From contig JAQTIE010000010.1 in assembly GCA_029433475.1 (NCBI GenBank), forward strand, positions 1-62,073: a stretch of 62,073 bases of DNA. Direction: 5' to 3'. The notes beneath the pieces were generated by a model that searched no databases, was not told the DNA's origin, and saw only the letters and a list, made by a program, of their open reading frames with translations. A program made the translations under genes and the position numbers. This stretch comes from Neisseriaceae bacterium ESL0693. GTDB lineage: Bacteria > Pseudomonadota > Gammaproteobacteria > Burkholderiales > Neisseriaceae. Below, in pieces: positions 27,581 to 36,252 of the stretch; position 1 is the first letter of the stretch; every line of letters begins with the position of its first letter.

Positions 27581-27608
27581 TTTTTATGCTATAACCGCAT
27601 GTTGATCC

Positions 27609-28439
27609 TCATTGTTTTGCTTTAGGTGAGTAATCTGCACCAAAATAGGTATGACTGATCTGACTTAATTGGCCATTGTCGATGAGGGTTTTAATCTGTT
27701 GATTAATGTCTTTAATTAGCTGCTCACCCTGTTTGCCTTTACTGATCAGTAAATAGCTATAAGGCGAGCCTATCTTGTCAGAATCCTCATCGTTTAATTT
27801 AATGATTTTTATATTTAAATGGTGTTGATCAATATATTTTAACAACATTGGCAAATCGATTAACTGAAAATCATATCTGCCGCTTTCCACATTGCGTAAT
27901 ATGGTGACCAGATCAGCATCGGTGTAATCAATCGCAACCGGATGATCCGGATAGCGCAAGTTGTAATTTTCCAATGCGGTTGCATAATTCTGTCCGGGCG
28001 TTGCCTCAGTGGATTTGCCTTTTAAATCGCTGAATTGTTTTATCTGATCATTATCCGCCGCCACCGCAATCACATATTGATTGCGGAAAATAGGATCACT
28101 ATAAAAATATTTTTGCTGGCGTTGCTGATTCATAGCAAAATTGTTGGCGCCTACCTGATAACGCTCCGCATCAAGTCCTGCCAAGACAGATTCAAACTCG
28201 GTTTTGGCAAAAACCAGTTGATACTGCGGCAGGTGTGCAAAAATTGCTTTGACTACATCGATATCATAGCCGACTAATTCACCTTCACGATTGACCGTGG
28301 TAAAGGGGCTGGGTGAGCCTGAAGTAGCCACCACAATGGTGGTGCGATGATCCTGACTTTGGGTTGTGTCTTTATCATTACATGCAGCAAGCATTAAGGC
28401 TGATAACACGAATAAAAAGCCCAATAGATAATTTCTCAT
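27609..28439 (-). CDS. Amino-acid (cystine-type) ABC transporter binding lipoprotein
   Basis: This 276-residue family-3 solute-binding protein has a lipobox (SALMLAAC, Cys20) and the typical VGYDIDVVKAIF and YQVGANNFAMN segments. It should capture cystine or another polar amino acid in the periplasm. It lies downstream of its ATPase and permease, with an acetyltransferase between. The resemblance is to the TcyJ/TcyK group, but ligand identity is inferred. Confidence 0.82.
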   Translation of the reverse strand: MRNYLLGFLFVLSALMLAACNDKDTTQSQDHRTTIVVATSGSPSPFTTVNREGELVGYDIDVVKAIFAHLPQYQLVFAKTEFESVLAGLDAERYQVGANNFAMNQQRQQKYFYSDPIFRNQYVIAVAADNDQIKQFSDLKGKSTEATPGQNYATALENYNLRYPDHPVAIDYTDADLVTILRNVESGRYDFQLIDLPMLLKYIDQHHLNIKIIKLNDEDSDKIGSPYSYLLISKGKQGEQLIKDINQQIKTLIDNGQLSQISHTYFGADYSPKAKQ

Positions 28440-28500
28440 ATGTTTTTCCTGATATGGCTGACAAGCATTTTGGCTATGCCGATCATCATTTAATGAAGTA

Positions 28501-28926
28501 TTAAATAAACCCCATGTTTTTCATTGCAGACGTCTCTTCATGAGCATAGCGCACCAGCCCGGTTTTCATTACACTGAAACCAAGGTTTTTATAAAATTCA
28601 AGTGTTTGAGGATGAGTATATAAAATAATATTACAGCCGCTGACTTGCTTAACCAATGATTCCACAATCAGGCGGCCATATTGTTGGCCATGTAAATGCT
28701 CTGCAAGCGCAATATTATAAATAGCCGCCTGACATACCCCATCAGATAAAGCGCGCCCAACCCCCACCACCTGCTGACCAGCCAGTAAAAACACCACGGC
28801 ATAGCTTCGTTTAAATACTTTGGCCTGGGTGGGTGCATCCAGATCACTTAACCCATAAAAGGCCAGTAAATCGCTGACTTCTTGCCAATTAATGTCCTGA
28901 CAATGCTGCTGTACCACAATCTCCAT
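28501..28926 (-). CDS. GNAT-family N-acetyltransferase
   Basis: This 141-residue protein has a GNAT core with the acetyl-CoA loop region LAEHLHGQQYGRLIVESLV and the C-terminal LEFYKNLGFSVMKTG strand-turn. It is embedded between the ATPase and binding protein of an amino-acid ABC importer. By analogy with sulfur-amino-acid clusters that include acetyltransferases, it may modify the imported compound. That role is inference. Confidence 0.78.
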   Translation of the reverse strand: MEIVVQQHCQDINWQEVSDLLAFYGLSDLDAPTQAKVFKRSYAVVFLLAGQQVVGVGRALSDGVCQAAIYNIALAEHLHGQQYGRLIVESLVKQVSGCNIILYTHPQTLEFYKNLGFSVMKTGLVRYAHEETSAMKNMGFI

Positions 28927-28942
28927 GTTTATTCCTTTATGT

Positions 28943-29701
28943 TTAAATCACATAATCCGGCTGGCGGCTGGCATAATATCTGGCTAAAAATGCCTTAGTT
29001 CTTGCATGCACAGGCTGGCCGAATACTTGTCTGGGCGTGCCGTCTTCAATGATTCTTCCCTGATCTAAAAACAGCACACGTGTAGCAATGTCGTGAACGA
29101 AACGCATTTCATGTGACACCAGCAGCATGGTATGCCCCATGCTGGCGGCCTGTTTAATGACATCTAACACCTCACCTACCAATTCAGGGTCAAGTGCCGA
29201 GGTAGGCTCATCCAGTAGTAACACTTTTGGTTCCATGGCCAGCGCGCGGGCAATGGCAACGCGTTGCTGCTGTCCGCCGGATAAATGCCTGGGATGATGA
29301 TGCATACGCTCTTTCAGCCCGACCTGAATTAATTTTTCACAGGCAATGGCCTCAGCTTCAGATTTAGGCAGTTTTTTCACCACCAGTAATCCTTCCATCA
29401 CATTCTGTAATGCAGTCTTGTGTTGGAAAAGATTGAAATGTTGAAAAACCATCGCGGTTTTTTGCCTGAATCTGAGTGTTTCTTTCATTCTGACGGTCTC
29501 AAAATCAAGCACAATGTCATCAATAACCATCTTGCCCTGTGCGGGTTTTTCCAATAAATTCATGCATCTGAGCAGTGTTGATTTACCTGCGCCAGATGAG
29601 CCGATAATGGCAACAATTTCATGTTTCCTGATGGAAAAATTAAGGTTATTTAAAATGCAGTTTTGGTTAAAGGATAAGGTAAGATCGCTGACTTCTATCA
29701 T
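28943..29701 (-). CDS. Amino-acid (cystine-type) ABC transporter ATPase
   Basis: This 252-residue ATPase of the polar amino-acid family has Walker A IGSSGAGKSTLLRCMN, signature LSGGQQQRVAIARAL and Walker B VLLLDEPTSALDP. It overlaps the permease stop by four bases, so the two are coupled. Confidence 0.9.
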   Translation of the reverse strand: MIEVSDLTLSFNQNCILNNLNFSIRKHEIVAIIGSSGAGKSTLLRCMNLLEKPAQGKMVIDDIVLDFETVRMKETLRFRQKTAMVFQHFNLFQHKTALQNVMEGLLVVKKLPKSEAEAIACEKLIQVGLKERMHHHPRHLSGGQQQRVAIARALAMEPKVLLLDEPTSALDPELVGEVLDVIKQAASMGHTMLLVSHEMRFVHDIATRVLFLDQGRIIEDGTPRQVFGQPVHARTKAFLARYYASRQPDYVI

Positions 29702-30438
29702 AAAAGCTTCCCCTGCCGATAATTGGGCGCTGAATAACTTTCCGGAATCATCATTTTATGTTCCAGCCACTTGACCAATAATTCAATGATCATGGTCAGA
29801 AACCAGTAAATCAGCGCAAGTGAAATATAAACTTCAAAATAGCGATAATTGTGGCCAGCCAGAATTTTGGCGGCCGCAGTCATTTCAATAACCGCACAGA
29901 CAAACGCCAGCGAAGTACCTTTTAGCAGACCAATCAATGCATTACCAAAATTAGGCAATGCAATCACCAAAGCCTCGGGAAGAATGATCCTGGTCAATAC
30001 CTGCCGGTAAGACATACCCAGTGAATAAGCCGCCTCTATTTGCCCTTTACTGACCGCTTGCAAAGCACTGCGTATGGTTTCAGAACTATAAGCAGCCTCA
30101 TTCAATGCAAACGCAATCAGCACAAACAGTAAAGAAGGTATGGCATTGATATTCAGATTGGTATCGTAAAAATAATTGATATACCGTAAAACCACCGGAA
30201 TACCGTAATAACTTAAATAAAGCTGCACCAATAACGGCGTACCGCGCACAAATGACACACCTACTTGGGTTATTTGAGTCAGCACAGGAATTTTTTTTAA
30301 TTTAACCACCGCAATAAATAAACCCAGAATCACACCGAATATCATCGAAAAAACCGTAATCAGCAATGTCATCGGCAAATACGTCAGCAAAGTCGGTATT
30401 TGAGTAAAAATCAACTTAAAATCAATAATATCCGGCAT
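29698..30438 (-). CDS. Amino-acid (cystine-type) ABC transporter permease
   Basis: This 246-residue permease with about five membrane helices has the HisM/GlnP-type motif (SFVRGTPLLVQLYLSYYG) and an EAA loop around QIEAAYSLGMSYRQVLTRIILPEA. The ATG at 30438 is preceded by AGGGGAT and gives a normal N-terminus. The longer frame to 30471 does not. First transport gene after the hydroquinone reductase gene. Confidence 0.9.
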   Translation of the reverse strand: MPDIIDFKLIFTQIPTLLTYLPMTLLITVFSMIFGVILGLFIAVVKLKKIPVLTQITQVGVSFVRGTPLLVQLYLSYYGIPVVLRYINYFYDTNLNINAIPSLLFVLIAFALNEAAYSSETIRSALQAVSKGQIEAAYSLGMSYRQVLTRIILPEALVIALPNFGNALIGLLKGTSLAFVCAVIEMTAAAKILAGHNYRYFEVYISLALIYWFLTMIIELLVKWLEHKMMIPESYSAPNYRQGKLL

Positions 30439-30471
30439 GATCAATCCCCTTATCCATCTTGTGCCTGTCAC

Positions 30472-31434
30472 TTAAGCAGCAAATTCTCTGTCTCGCTGGT
30501 GCGGCTTTTGCCAGATACTGATATCAGGGCCAAGAGGCAGAATATTAAAAGGATTAGTACTGTGGCTACCTAAGTGATAACCTTTTTTGATGGCATCAAA
30601 ATTTGTACTCTCTCCAAATGCAGGAATCTGATACAAATCTCTGGCATAAGCCCACAGATGCGGAAAATCAATTAACCGCTGACGATTGGTTTTAAAAACC
30701 GGATAATAGGCAATATCAAACCGAGCCAGCGTTACATACAGCCGGATATCGGCATCCGTGATGTGGTCGCCCAATAAATAACGCGATTGTGCCAATCTTT
30801 CTTCTAATTTATCCAGTCGATTAAAAACAAGGTGATAAGCCTCTTCATAAGCTTGTTGCGATTTGGCAAAACCGGCTTTATAAACACCATTATTCACCTC
30901 ATCGAATAAAATCTGGTTTAAATGATGAATATCAGCCCGTAAGTGTTCGGGATAAAGATCAGGGGCATCCGGTTTATGAAAGGGTTTAAAGGCAGTTTCC
31001 CAATAATAAGTAAGATTAAAATAATCGTTATTAACCACCTGCCCCGTTTTTAAATCCACCACTGCCGGTACCGTAGCGCGGCCTTGATAATCAGGGTCTG
31101 TTCTGGCATAAATTTCCGGCAGATAACGAATGCCAAGAACCGGATCAACGCCATTTTCATCCAGTGAAAATTCCCAGCCGTTTTCCGTTCTGACCGGACT
31201 GGCCTCGCCGATACTGATCACATCCTCCAGACCCAATAATTTAATGGCAATGATCTGACGATGCGCCCATGGGCAGACACCTGCCCACAATAACCGGTAA
31301 CGCCCTTTTTCAACTGGTAACTGATGCGGCTGTGAGCCAAATGGGGTGGTAAAACGATTTTGCTGGCGAATAAACTGACCTTCTTTACCTATTTCATTGA
31401 CCTCTTCAGAAGTAGCTATTTTTCCAATAGACAT
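30472..31434 (-). CDS. Glutathionyl-hydroquinone reductase (Xi-class GST)
   Basis: This 320-residue protein has the catalytic cysteine in WAGVCPWAHR, followed by a glutathione-binding TVPAVVD segment and a long C-terminal helical domain. It matches YqjG/Ecm4 enzymes that reduce glutathionyl-hydroquinones. The ATG at 31434 has AAGGA before it and gives the usual MSIGKI-like start. It lies 34 bases ahead of the cystine-type importer, so thiol supply and glutathione chemistry are linked. Confidence 0.92.
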   Translation of the reverse strand: MSIGKIATSEEVNEIGKEGQFIRQQNRFTTPFGSQPHQLPVEKGRYRLLWAGVCPWAHRQIIAIKLLGLEDVISIGEASPVRTENGWEFSLDENGVDPVLGIRYLPEIYARTDPDYQGRATVPAVVDLKTGQVVNNDYFNLTYYWETAFKPFHKPDAPDLYPEHLRADIHHLNQILFDEVNNGVYKAGFAKSQQAYEEAYHLVFNRLDKLEERLAQSRYLLGDHITDADIRLYVTLARFDIAYYPVFKTNRQRLIDFPHLWAYARDLYQIPAFGESTNFDAIKKGYHLGSHSTNPFNILPLGPDISIWQKPHQRDREFAA

Positions 31435-32109
31435 AGTTGATTCCTTGTGTATTTTGATTAAAATCTGCAAAGCGGTAGATATGTTTTTCAATCTACCATC
31501 AAATTTTTTGATCATTAAATACTGAATAACTATATTTATATAATTAAAAAATAATATCTTTTACGAATAAATCAGCATAATTTAAACCATGCGGTCTTGA
31601 TGGTGCGGCAAATATCCACTGTTATCTGGTTTAAATCACCCTGATTACACCTAAAATGACAAGGTTTTATATTAATTCAATTTTTTGTTTTATTTAAATT
31701 ATTTTTTAATTAAATTGATTGGCCATTATTCTATCGGACAGGAATATAAAAATATTCATCAACATTTCATGCCTATTTTCTTTGACAACCCATTTTGTTT
31801 TTGGTCAAATTCGAGAATCAAATATCCTGCAAAACAGCACCATCACTCCTGATTCTCTGGAGAATTTTTACACGATATTTAATCTTTAAGAGATTTTATT
31901 CCGGGCTGATACAGTGTTATTGACCACTTTTTTATGCTTATTGCACTGCCTGATTTTTCACATCTGCTCTCATATATCGCAAGCCATATCTTTGTTTAAA
32001 TAACAAATATCTATTATAAACAGCATAACTATGCCATCAATAATAATCTTAATGCTCTATGAATTTTTCAGCTTACGCAGCACGTGCCATGGCCGCCATT
32101 CGCGCGGCC
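31435..32109. other. AT-rich intergenic region
   Basis: No gene or strong motif is visible over about 670 bases apart from poly-A/T tracts. At its end, GGCCGC (32091-32096) and GCGGCC (32104-32109) form a small hairpin directly after the methyltransferase stop. It lacks a T-run, so it is a doubtful terminator. The promoter of the hydroquinone reductase gene should lie near 31440-31600. Confidence 0.4.
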
Positions 32110-32934
32110 TTATACAGCCACTGCCTGACTATCTGAAACACACCATTTGAATAACGCCCATTTCATGCCAAATTCTAGCGTTGCGAACAGAGTATGGTTC
32201 TGCTGATAAAACTGACGCAATAACTGCTCTTGTTCAGAAGATAAATCGCCATACTGCTGCTGCATACGCAACAGAAAATCTTCACTATTCTGGCAGTCGA
32301 ATAAACGCCCGGGAATGGACACAAAAGACAACTCCGGATCAAATCCCAGCTGATACAGGATATTCATCACATAAATATAGTCAGGAAATGCCGGCTTAGT
32401 TTTTTTCATTAAAGCACTGATGGCCGCAATATCAAAGCGGCCACCCACCAGATAGGAAAAATACACACTATGGCGGGCGTAGGCAGTAAATTTCTGCAAT
32501 AGTGCAGCCAGATCATGATCCAGACCAGCACGTGAACACACCACCGCATCACACACGGGCACATGTGAAGTCCATGATTCATTTTTGGTTAAATGAATCG
32601 GCATAATGTTGGTCAGACCCAGCTTGCATGCATTGTCCATCAGACAATCAAGCATCCCTTGACTGTAATCCAGGGCATACACCTTGTGCACCTTCGGCGC
32701 CATTTTCAAGGCCAGAGTTCCCGGGCCACAACCCACATCCAATACTGTGGTTATCTGATCAAAATCAATCTGTTTTAAAAAGGCATCGGTATAAGCACTG
32801 GGTAAAAGCGCATGGCGACTCATATTGGCCGCTCGCTGATCCCATGCTTCGGCCGGCATTTCCTGATACTGAATCTCTTGCATATAGGTGCGGTAACATT
32901 GCGCAAAATCTATTGGTAATTGTCTGTGATTCAT
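32110..32934 (-). CDS. Class I SAM-dependent methyltransferase in a metal-uptake operon
   Basis: This 274-residue protein has motif I as TTVLDVGCGPGTLALKM followed by VYALDYSQGMLD, typical of small-molecule methyltransferases. The ATG at 32934 is used because GGGAA lies before it. The longer frame enters the preceding gene. It follows the ABC ATPase after one base and is the last gene of the TonB receptor/ABC operon. Its substrate is unknown. In the model of a chelated metal it might process the ligand. Confidence 0.8.
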   Translation of the reverse strand: MNHRQLPIDFAQCYRTYMQEIQYQEMPAEAWDQRAANMSRHALLPSAYTDAFLKQIDFDQITTVLDVGCGPGTLALKMAPKVHKVYALDYSQGMLDCLMDNACKLGLTNIMPIHLTKNESWTSHVPVCDAVVCSRAGLDHDLAALLQKFTAYARHSVYFSYLVGGRFDIAAISALMKKTKPAFPDYIYVMNILYQLGFDPELSFVSIPGRLFDCQNSEDFLLRMQQQYGDLSSEQEQLLRQFYQQNHTLFATLEFGMKWALFKWCVSDSQAVAV

Positions 32935-32935
32935 G

Positions 32936-33682
32936 TCATATTCCCATGTATTTGTGTACCTGTATGGCATTCAGCTGATATAGTCTGGCCATGTTATCCG
33001 CGGTAATAAATCTCTGCGGTTCTTCAATCTGAGTAATGGTTTTTTGATCCAGCAACAATAACATATCAGCGACCTGGGCAATCTGATTGGGCTGATGACT
33101 GCTGAAAATAATGGTATAGCCGCGCTGTTTTAATTCATTGATGCTGTCGAGTACCCGTACCTGATTTTTAAAATCCAGACTGGATGTCGGCTCATCCATC
33201 AGTAATAATTTTGATTGCTGTGCCAGAGTACGGGCAATCAATACCAGCTGTTGTTCGCCACCACTCAATTGAGACAGCCAGCGTTGGCGCAGATGGCTGA
33301 TGTTCAGCAATTTAAGATAGGCATCACACGTTGCCTCATCTTCAGCAGATGGCTGACGAAATAAACCAATTTGTGCCGCCCGTCCCATCATGACAAAATC
33401 ACTGACCATAAACGGCGCGCTACATTGTTGTGCCTGAGGGACATAACCCACCAGCGCCACCCTTTCAGCCGGCGTAAAACCACCGCTATCCCGACCAGCC
33501 AGACGGATATTCCCTTCAATCGGCGGCAATAAATGCAGTATGGTTTTGAAAAACGTGGATTTCCCGGCACCATTACTGCCTAAAAGACCAATAATCTGCC
33601 CGGCGGGCAGCGATAAATTGATGTTTCGGGCAATTATTTTCTGATGATAGCCAATAGCCAGACTATCTGTTTGCAACAACAT
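32936..33682 (-). CDS. FecE-like ABC transporter ATPase
   Basis: This 248-residue ATPase of the metal-chelate/B12 family has Walker A LLGSNGAGKSTFFKTIL, signature LSGGEQQLVLIARTLA and Walker B LLLMDEPTSSLD. It pairs with the FecD-like permease upstream (three-base gap). The H. influenzae molybdate transporter MolBCA uses the same class of proteins. Confidence 0.88.
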   Translation of the reverse strand: MLLQTDSLAIGYHQKIIARNINLSLPAGQIIGLLGSNGAGKSTFFKTILHLLPPIEGNIRLAGRDSGGFTPAERVALVGYVPQAQQCSAPFMVSDFVMMGRAAQIGLFRQPSAEDEATCDAYLKLLNISHLRQRWLSQLSGGEQQLVLIARTLAQQSKLLLMDEPTSSLDFKNQVRVLDSINELKQRGYTIIFSSHQPNQIAQVADMLLLLDQKTITQIEEPQRFITADNMARLYQLNAIQVHKYMGI

Positions 33683-33685
33683 GAA

Positions 33686-34681
33686 TCAAACCTTCCTGTT
33701 TTTACCTACCAAAAGAAAAATAAAGAAAGGTGCGCCAATGAATGACGTCAAAATACTCAGAGGTAAATCAATCGCAGCCATAACGCGTGAGGCGGTATCG
33801 GCCAAAAGCAGAAATATGGGGCCCAGTATCATGGATAAAATCAGTACTGAAGTAAATCGGGCACCCACCAGCAAACGGGCAATATGCGGAATAATCAGAC
33901 CAACCCAGCCAATCATGCCGGAAATAGCCACCACAGAAGAAGTCATGAGTGTGGCAGACAAAATAAGCAACAGGCGTAATCTATTCGGATTTATGCCCAG
34001 CGTTCTGGATTCATCATCACTTAAATTCAAGAGATTAATACGCCATCGTAATAATACAACTGGAATCAAAGCCAGCAGAATACACGGCAAGGTATACAGT
34101 AATTCCGGATACTGAATCGTATTGAGGCCACCCATTAACCAGAAAACCATGGTCGAAAGCTGCGTATAAGGATCAGCCAGAATTTTCAATAATGAAATCA
34201 TTGAACCAAATAAAGCACTGATCACCACGCCGGTCAGAATCAATACCAAAGTATTATCCAGCCGGTGCAAATAGATCGATAAAAGATACACCAGCATCAC
34301 CGCCAATAATCCGCCACTGAATGCACTCACTTCAATCAGCCATATCGGCCAATTCATGTAAATAGCAAAAATGGCACCCAGACCAGAACCGGAGGACACC
34401 CCCAGAATATCCGGCGAGACCAGCGGATTACGAAACATCACCTGATAAACCGAACCAGCCGTCGCCAGAGCCGCACCCACCAATAAAGCAGCCAGCATTC
34501 TGGGTAAACGGATATCCCTGATAATCTGATATACCTGATCTGCATGCTGGTTGGGGTAATACAGACCATCCACCAGTAAAGACAGATTGACCGGATAACG
34601 CCCTACCACCAATGACATCAACATTGCAACCAGCAATACCACCAATAAACAGCCTGACAGCCACACTACCGATTTATTCAC
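33686..34681 (-). CDS. FecCD-like ABC transporter permease
   Basis: This 331-residue inner-membrane permease has about ten helices and the FecCD signatures RLPRMLAALLVGAALATAGS, NPLVSPDILGVSSGSGLGA and GMIGWVGLIIPHIAR. It overlaps the binding-protein stop by four bases. The substrate is a chelated metal or an oxyanion such as molybdate. See the operon finding. Confidence 0.9.
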   Translation of the reverse strand: MNKSVVWLSGCLLVVLLVAMLMSLVVGRYPVNLSLLVDGLYYPNQHADQVYQIIRDIRLPRMLAALLVGAALATAGSVYQVMFRNPLVSPDILGVSSGSGLGAIFAIYMNWPIWLIEVSAFSGGLLAVMLVYLLSIYLHRLDNTLVLILTGVVISALFGSMISLLKILADPYTQLSTMVFWLMGGLNTIQYPELLYTLPCILLALIPVVLLRWRINLLNLSDDESRTLGINPNRLRLLLILSATLMTSSVVAISGMIGWVGLIIPHIARLLVGARFTSVLILSMILGPIFLLLADTASRVMAAIDLPLSILTSFIGAPFFIFLLVGKNRKV

Positions 34682-35721
34682 GTTTCTATTCCCAGATAGC
34701 GCAATTGCTCAAAGGTGAGTGCTGTATGGTATAAAGACTGATAAAGCTGCTGAATTTCATCACTGTAATAATTACGTTCCAATTGCTGAAAAATCGGCGC
34801 CAGCGCATAAATACCCAGTAATCGGTTGATGCCGGGTGGGCCGTCCATCCAGCCAACCGGTAAAGACGGAATCAGATAAACGTTTTTGTGCTTAACCGCC
34901 CTGACATGCTGCCAAACAGCCTGCTGATAAACCGTCTGCATGAATTGTTTGTCCTGCGTCAGGATAATATCCGGCTGCCAGTGTAAAACCTGTTCCAGTG
35001 TCACCCTGCCCAATCCACCGGTACCTAATGCATCAGCGCAATTGACCGCGCCCAGTAAATTGATCACTTCAGTATGAATACTGTCTTTTAAACCGGTTTC
35101 CAGGCCATCTGCTCCACGGGCATAATAAACCCGAATGCCGTGTTTAATGTCTGCCGATACTGTGGCCGCAAAAGCAATGGCGCGCTGAGCCAGTGAAGTC
35201 AGGCTTTCAATATAGGTTGATCTGACCAGCCACCCCACTTGTTTCACCTGCTCGGCGGCCAGTGCCAGCCGGCCATCAATCAGCGCATAAGGCACATGTA
35301 ATTGAGCTGAAATTCTGGCTGCGGTGCTGACGTAGGTCGGGGTACGCTCACCCATATCCACCACCAGATCAACCTTTTTACGCAATAGCGCTTCAAACGA
35401 CACACTACTGCCGCGTCCGTTGATGCTGCCCAGAAAAGGCATATTTTTCGCTTCGGGCGGCAGAAATTTAAACGCTTCTTCCGATTTTTGCTTGCTCCAG
35501 CCTATCATCCATTGCGGCACCAGTGCATACAACAGTATTTCAGCTGCCGCACCGGCGGCATAGATATGTCTGAAACCACAACGATCGGGCGGTAATCCGA
35601 ATGTCTTAATTAAACCGGCATCACGCTCAGTCGGTGTCTGTCGTCCACAGCCGGCCAGCAATAATGACGCACCTAATAACTGACTCATAAAATGGCGTCT
35701 GTTTATGGTTGTCTTAGTCAT
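34678..35721 (-). CDS. Metal/oxyanion-binding lipoprotein of a FecBCD-type importer
   Basis: This 347-residue protein has a twin-arginine (NRRHFM) and lipobox (LLLAGC) leader, then a helical-backbone binding fold with LVVDMGERTPTYVSTAARI, YYARGADGLETG and WLDGPPGINR-type (here WMDGPPGINR) motifs. These belong to a subgroup of iron-complex-like binding proteins. The twin-arginine could indicate Tat export of a folded lipoprotein. It sits between the DUF2478 gene (eight-base overlap) and the permease. Molybdate or tungstate is my favoured ligand from context. Confidence 0.8.
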   Translation of the reverse strand: MTKTTINRRHFMSQLLGASLLLAGCGRQTPTERDAGLIKTFGLPPDRCGFRHIYAAGAAAEILLYALVPQWMIGWSKQKSEEAFKFLPPEAKNMPFLGSINGRGSSVSFEALLRKKVDLVVDMGERTPTYVSTAARISAQLHVPYALIDGRLALAAEQVKQVGWLVRSTYIESLTSLAQRAIAFAATVSADIKHGIRVYYARGADGLETGLKDSIHTEVINLLGAVNCADALGTGGLGRVTLEQVLHWQPDIILTQDKQFMQTVYQQAVWQHVRAVKHKNVYLIPSLPVGWMDGPPGINRLLGIYALAPIFQQLERNYYSDEIQQLYQSLYHTALTFEQLRYLGIET

Positions 35722-36235
35722 GGCTGATCATTCCATTTTTTATCCAAGTAATGATTGCATCAACATCCCTAGGTAATTCATGCCCTAATGAGCCGGCAAA
35801 CTGGCGCCATTGGGGTACATAACGTTGGTGTACCAACGAAATTACAATAATGCCGGCCAACACCGCAGCAGAAAATTCAGCTAATAATCCCCCGCCTTCC
35901 GACTCTGTAACTCCGAAACGATTAATCAATAATACATCAGGTTTCTGAATAATGGCATCCCGCAAAACCATACTGGATTCGGCCAATGCAGCTGCATTGA
36001 GCCGACAGGCGTTACTGTGTGTGCCCAGATTTTGCAAAATAGTGTATTCCCGTTCATCATTAATTGATTGTACAACTTCATCAATCGGCTGACCGGCAGC
36101 ATCGCATTTATTCATCAGACCAGCCACACTGATCCCTGCCTGACGCAATCCTTCTATGACCTGCCAGGCAATCTGCATGGCTTGTTTATCATGATCGTCA
36201 TCATAAACAATTGCCGCAAGATGTACCGTCTGCAT
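35714..36235 (-). CDS. DUF2478 protein linked to molybdenum transport
   Basis: This protein of 173 residues from the ATG at 36235 starts MQTVHLAAIVYDDD and contains GLMNKCDAAGQP, LNAAALAE and LLINRFGVTESEGGGLLAEF, typical of DUF2478. That family is recognised mostly beside molybdenum transport and molybdoenzyme genes. The fold appears P-loop-NTPase-like but lacks a clear Walker A. GGAG lies nine bases before the chosen ATG, and alternatives at 36250 and 36283 exist. It is between the TonB receptor and the binding protein. Confidence 0.75.
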   Translation of the reverse strand: MQTVHLAAIVYDDDHDKQAMQIAWQVIEGLRQAGISVAGLMNKCDAAGQPIDEVVQSINDEREYTILQNLGTHSNACRLNAAALAESSMVLRDAIIQKPDVLLINRFGVTESEGGGLLAEFSAAVLAGIIVISLVHQRYVPQWRQFAGSLGHELPRDVDAIITWIKNGMISHD

Positions 36236-36252
36236 TCCATCATACTCCATGT

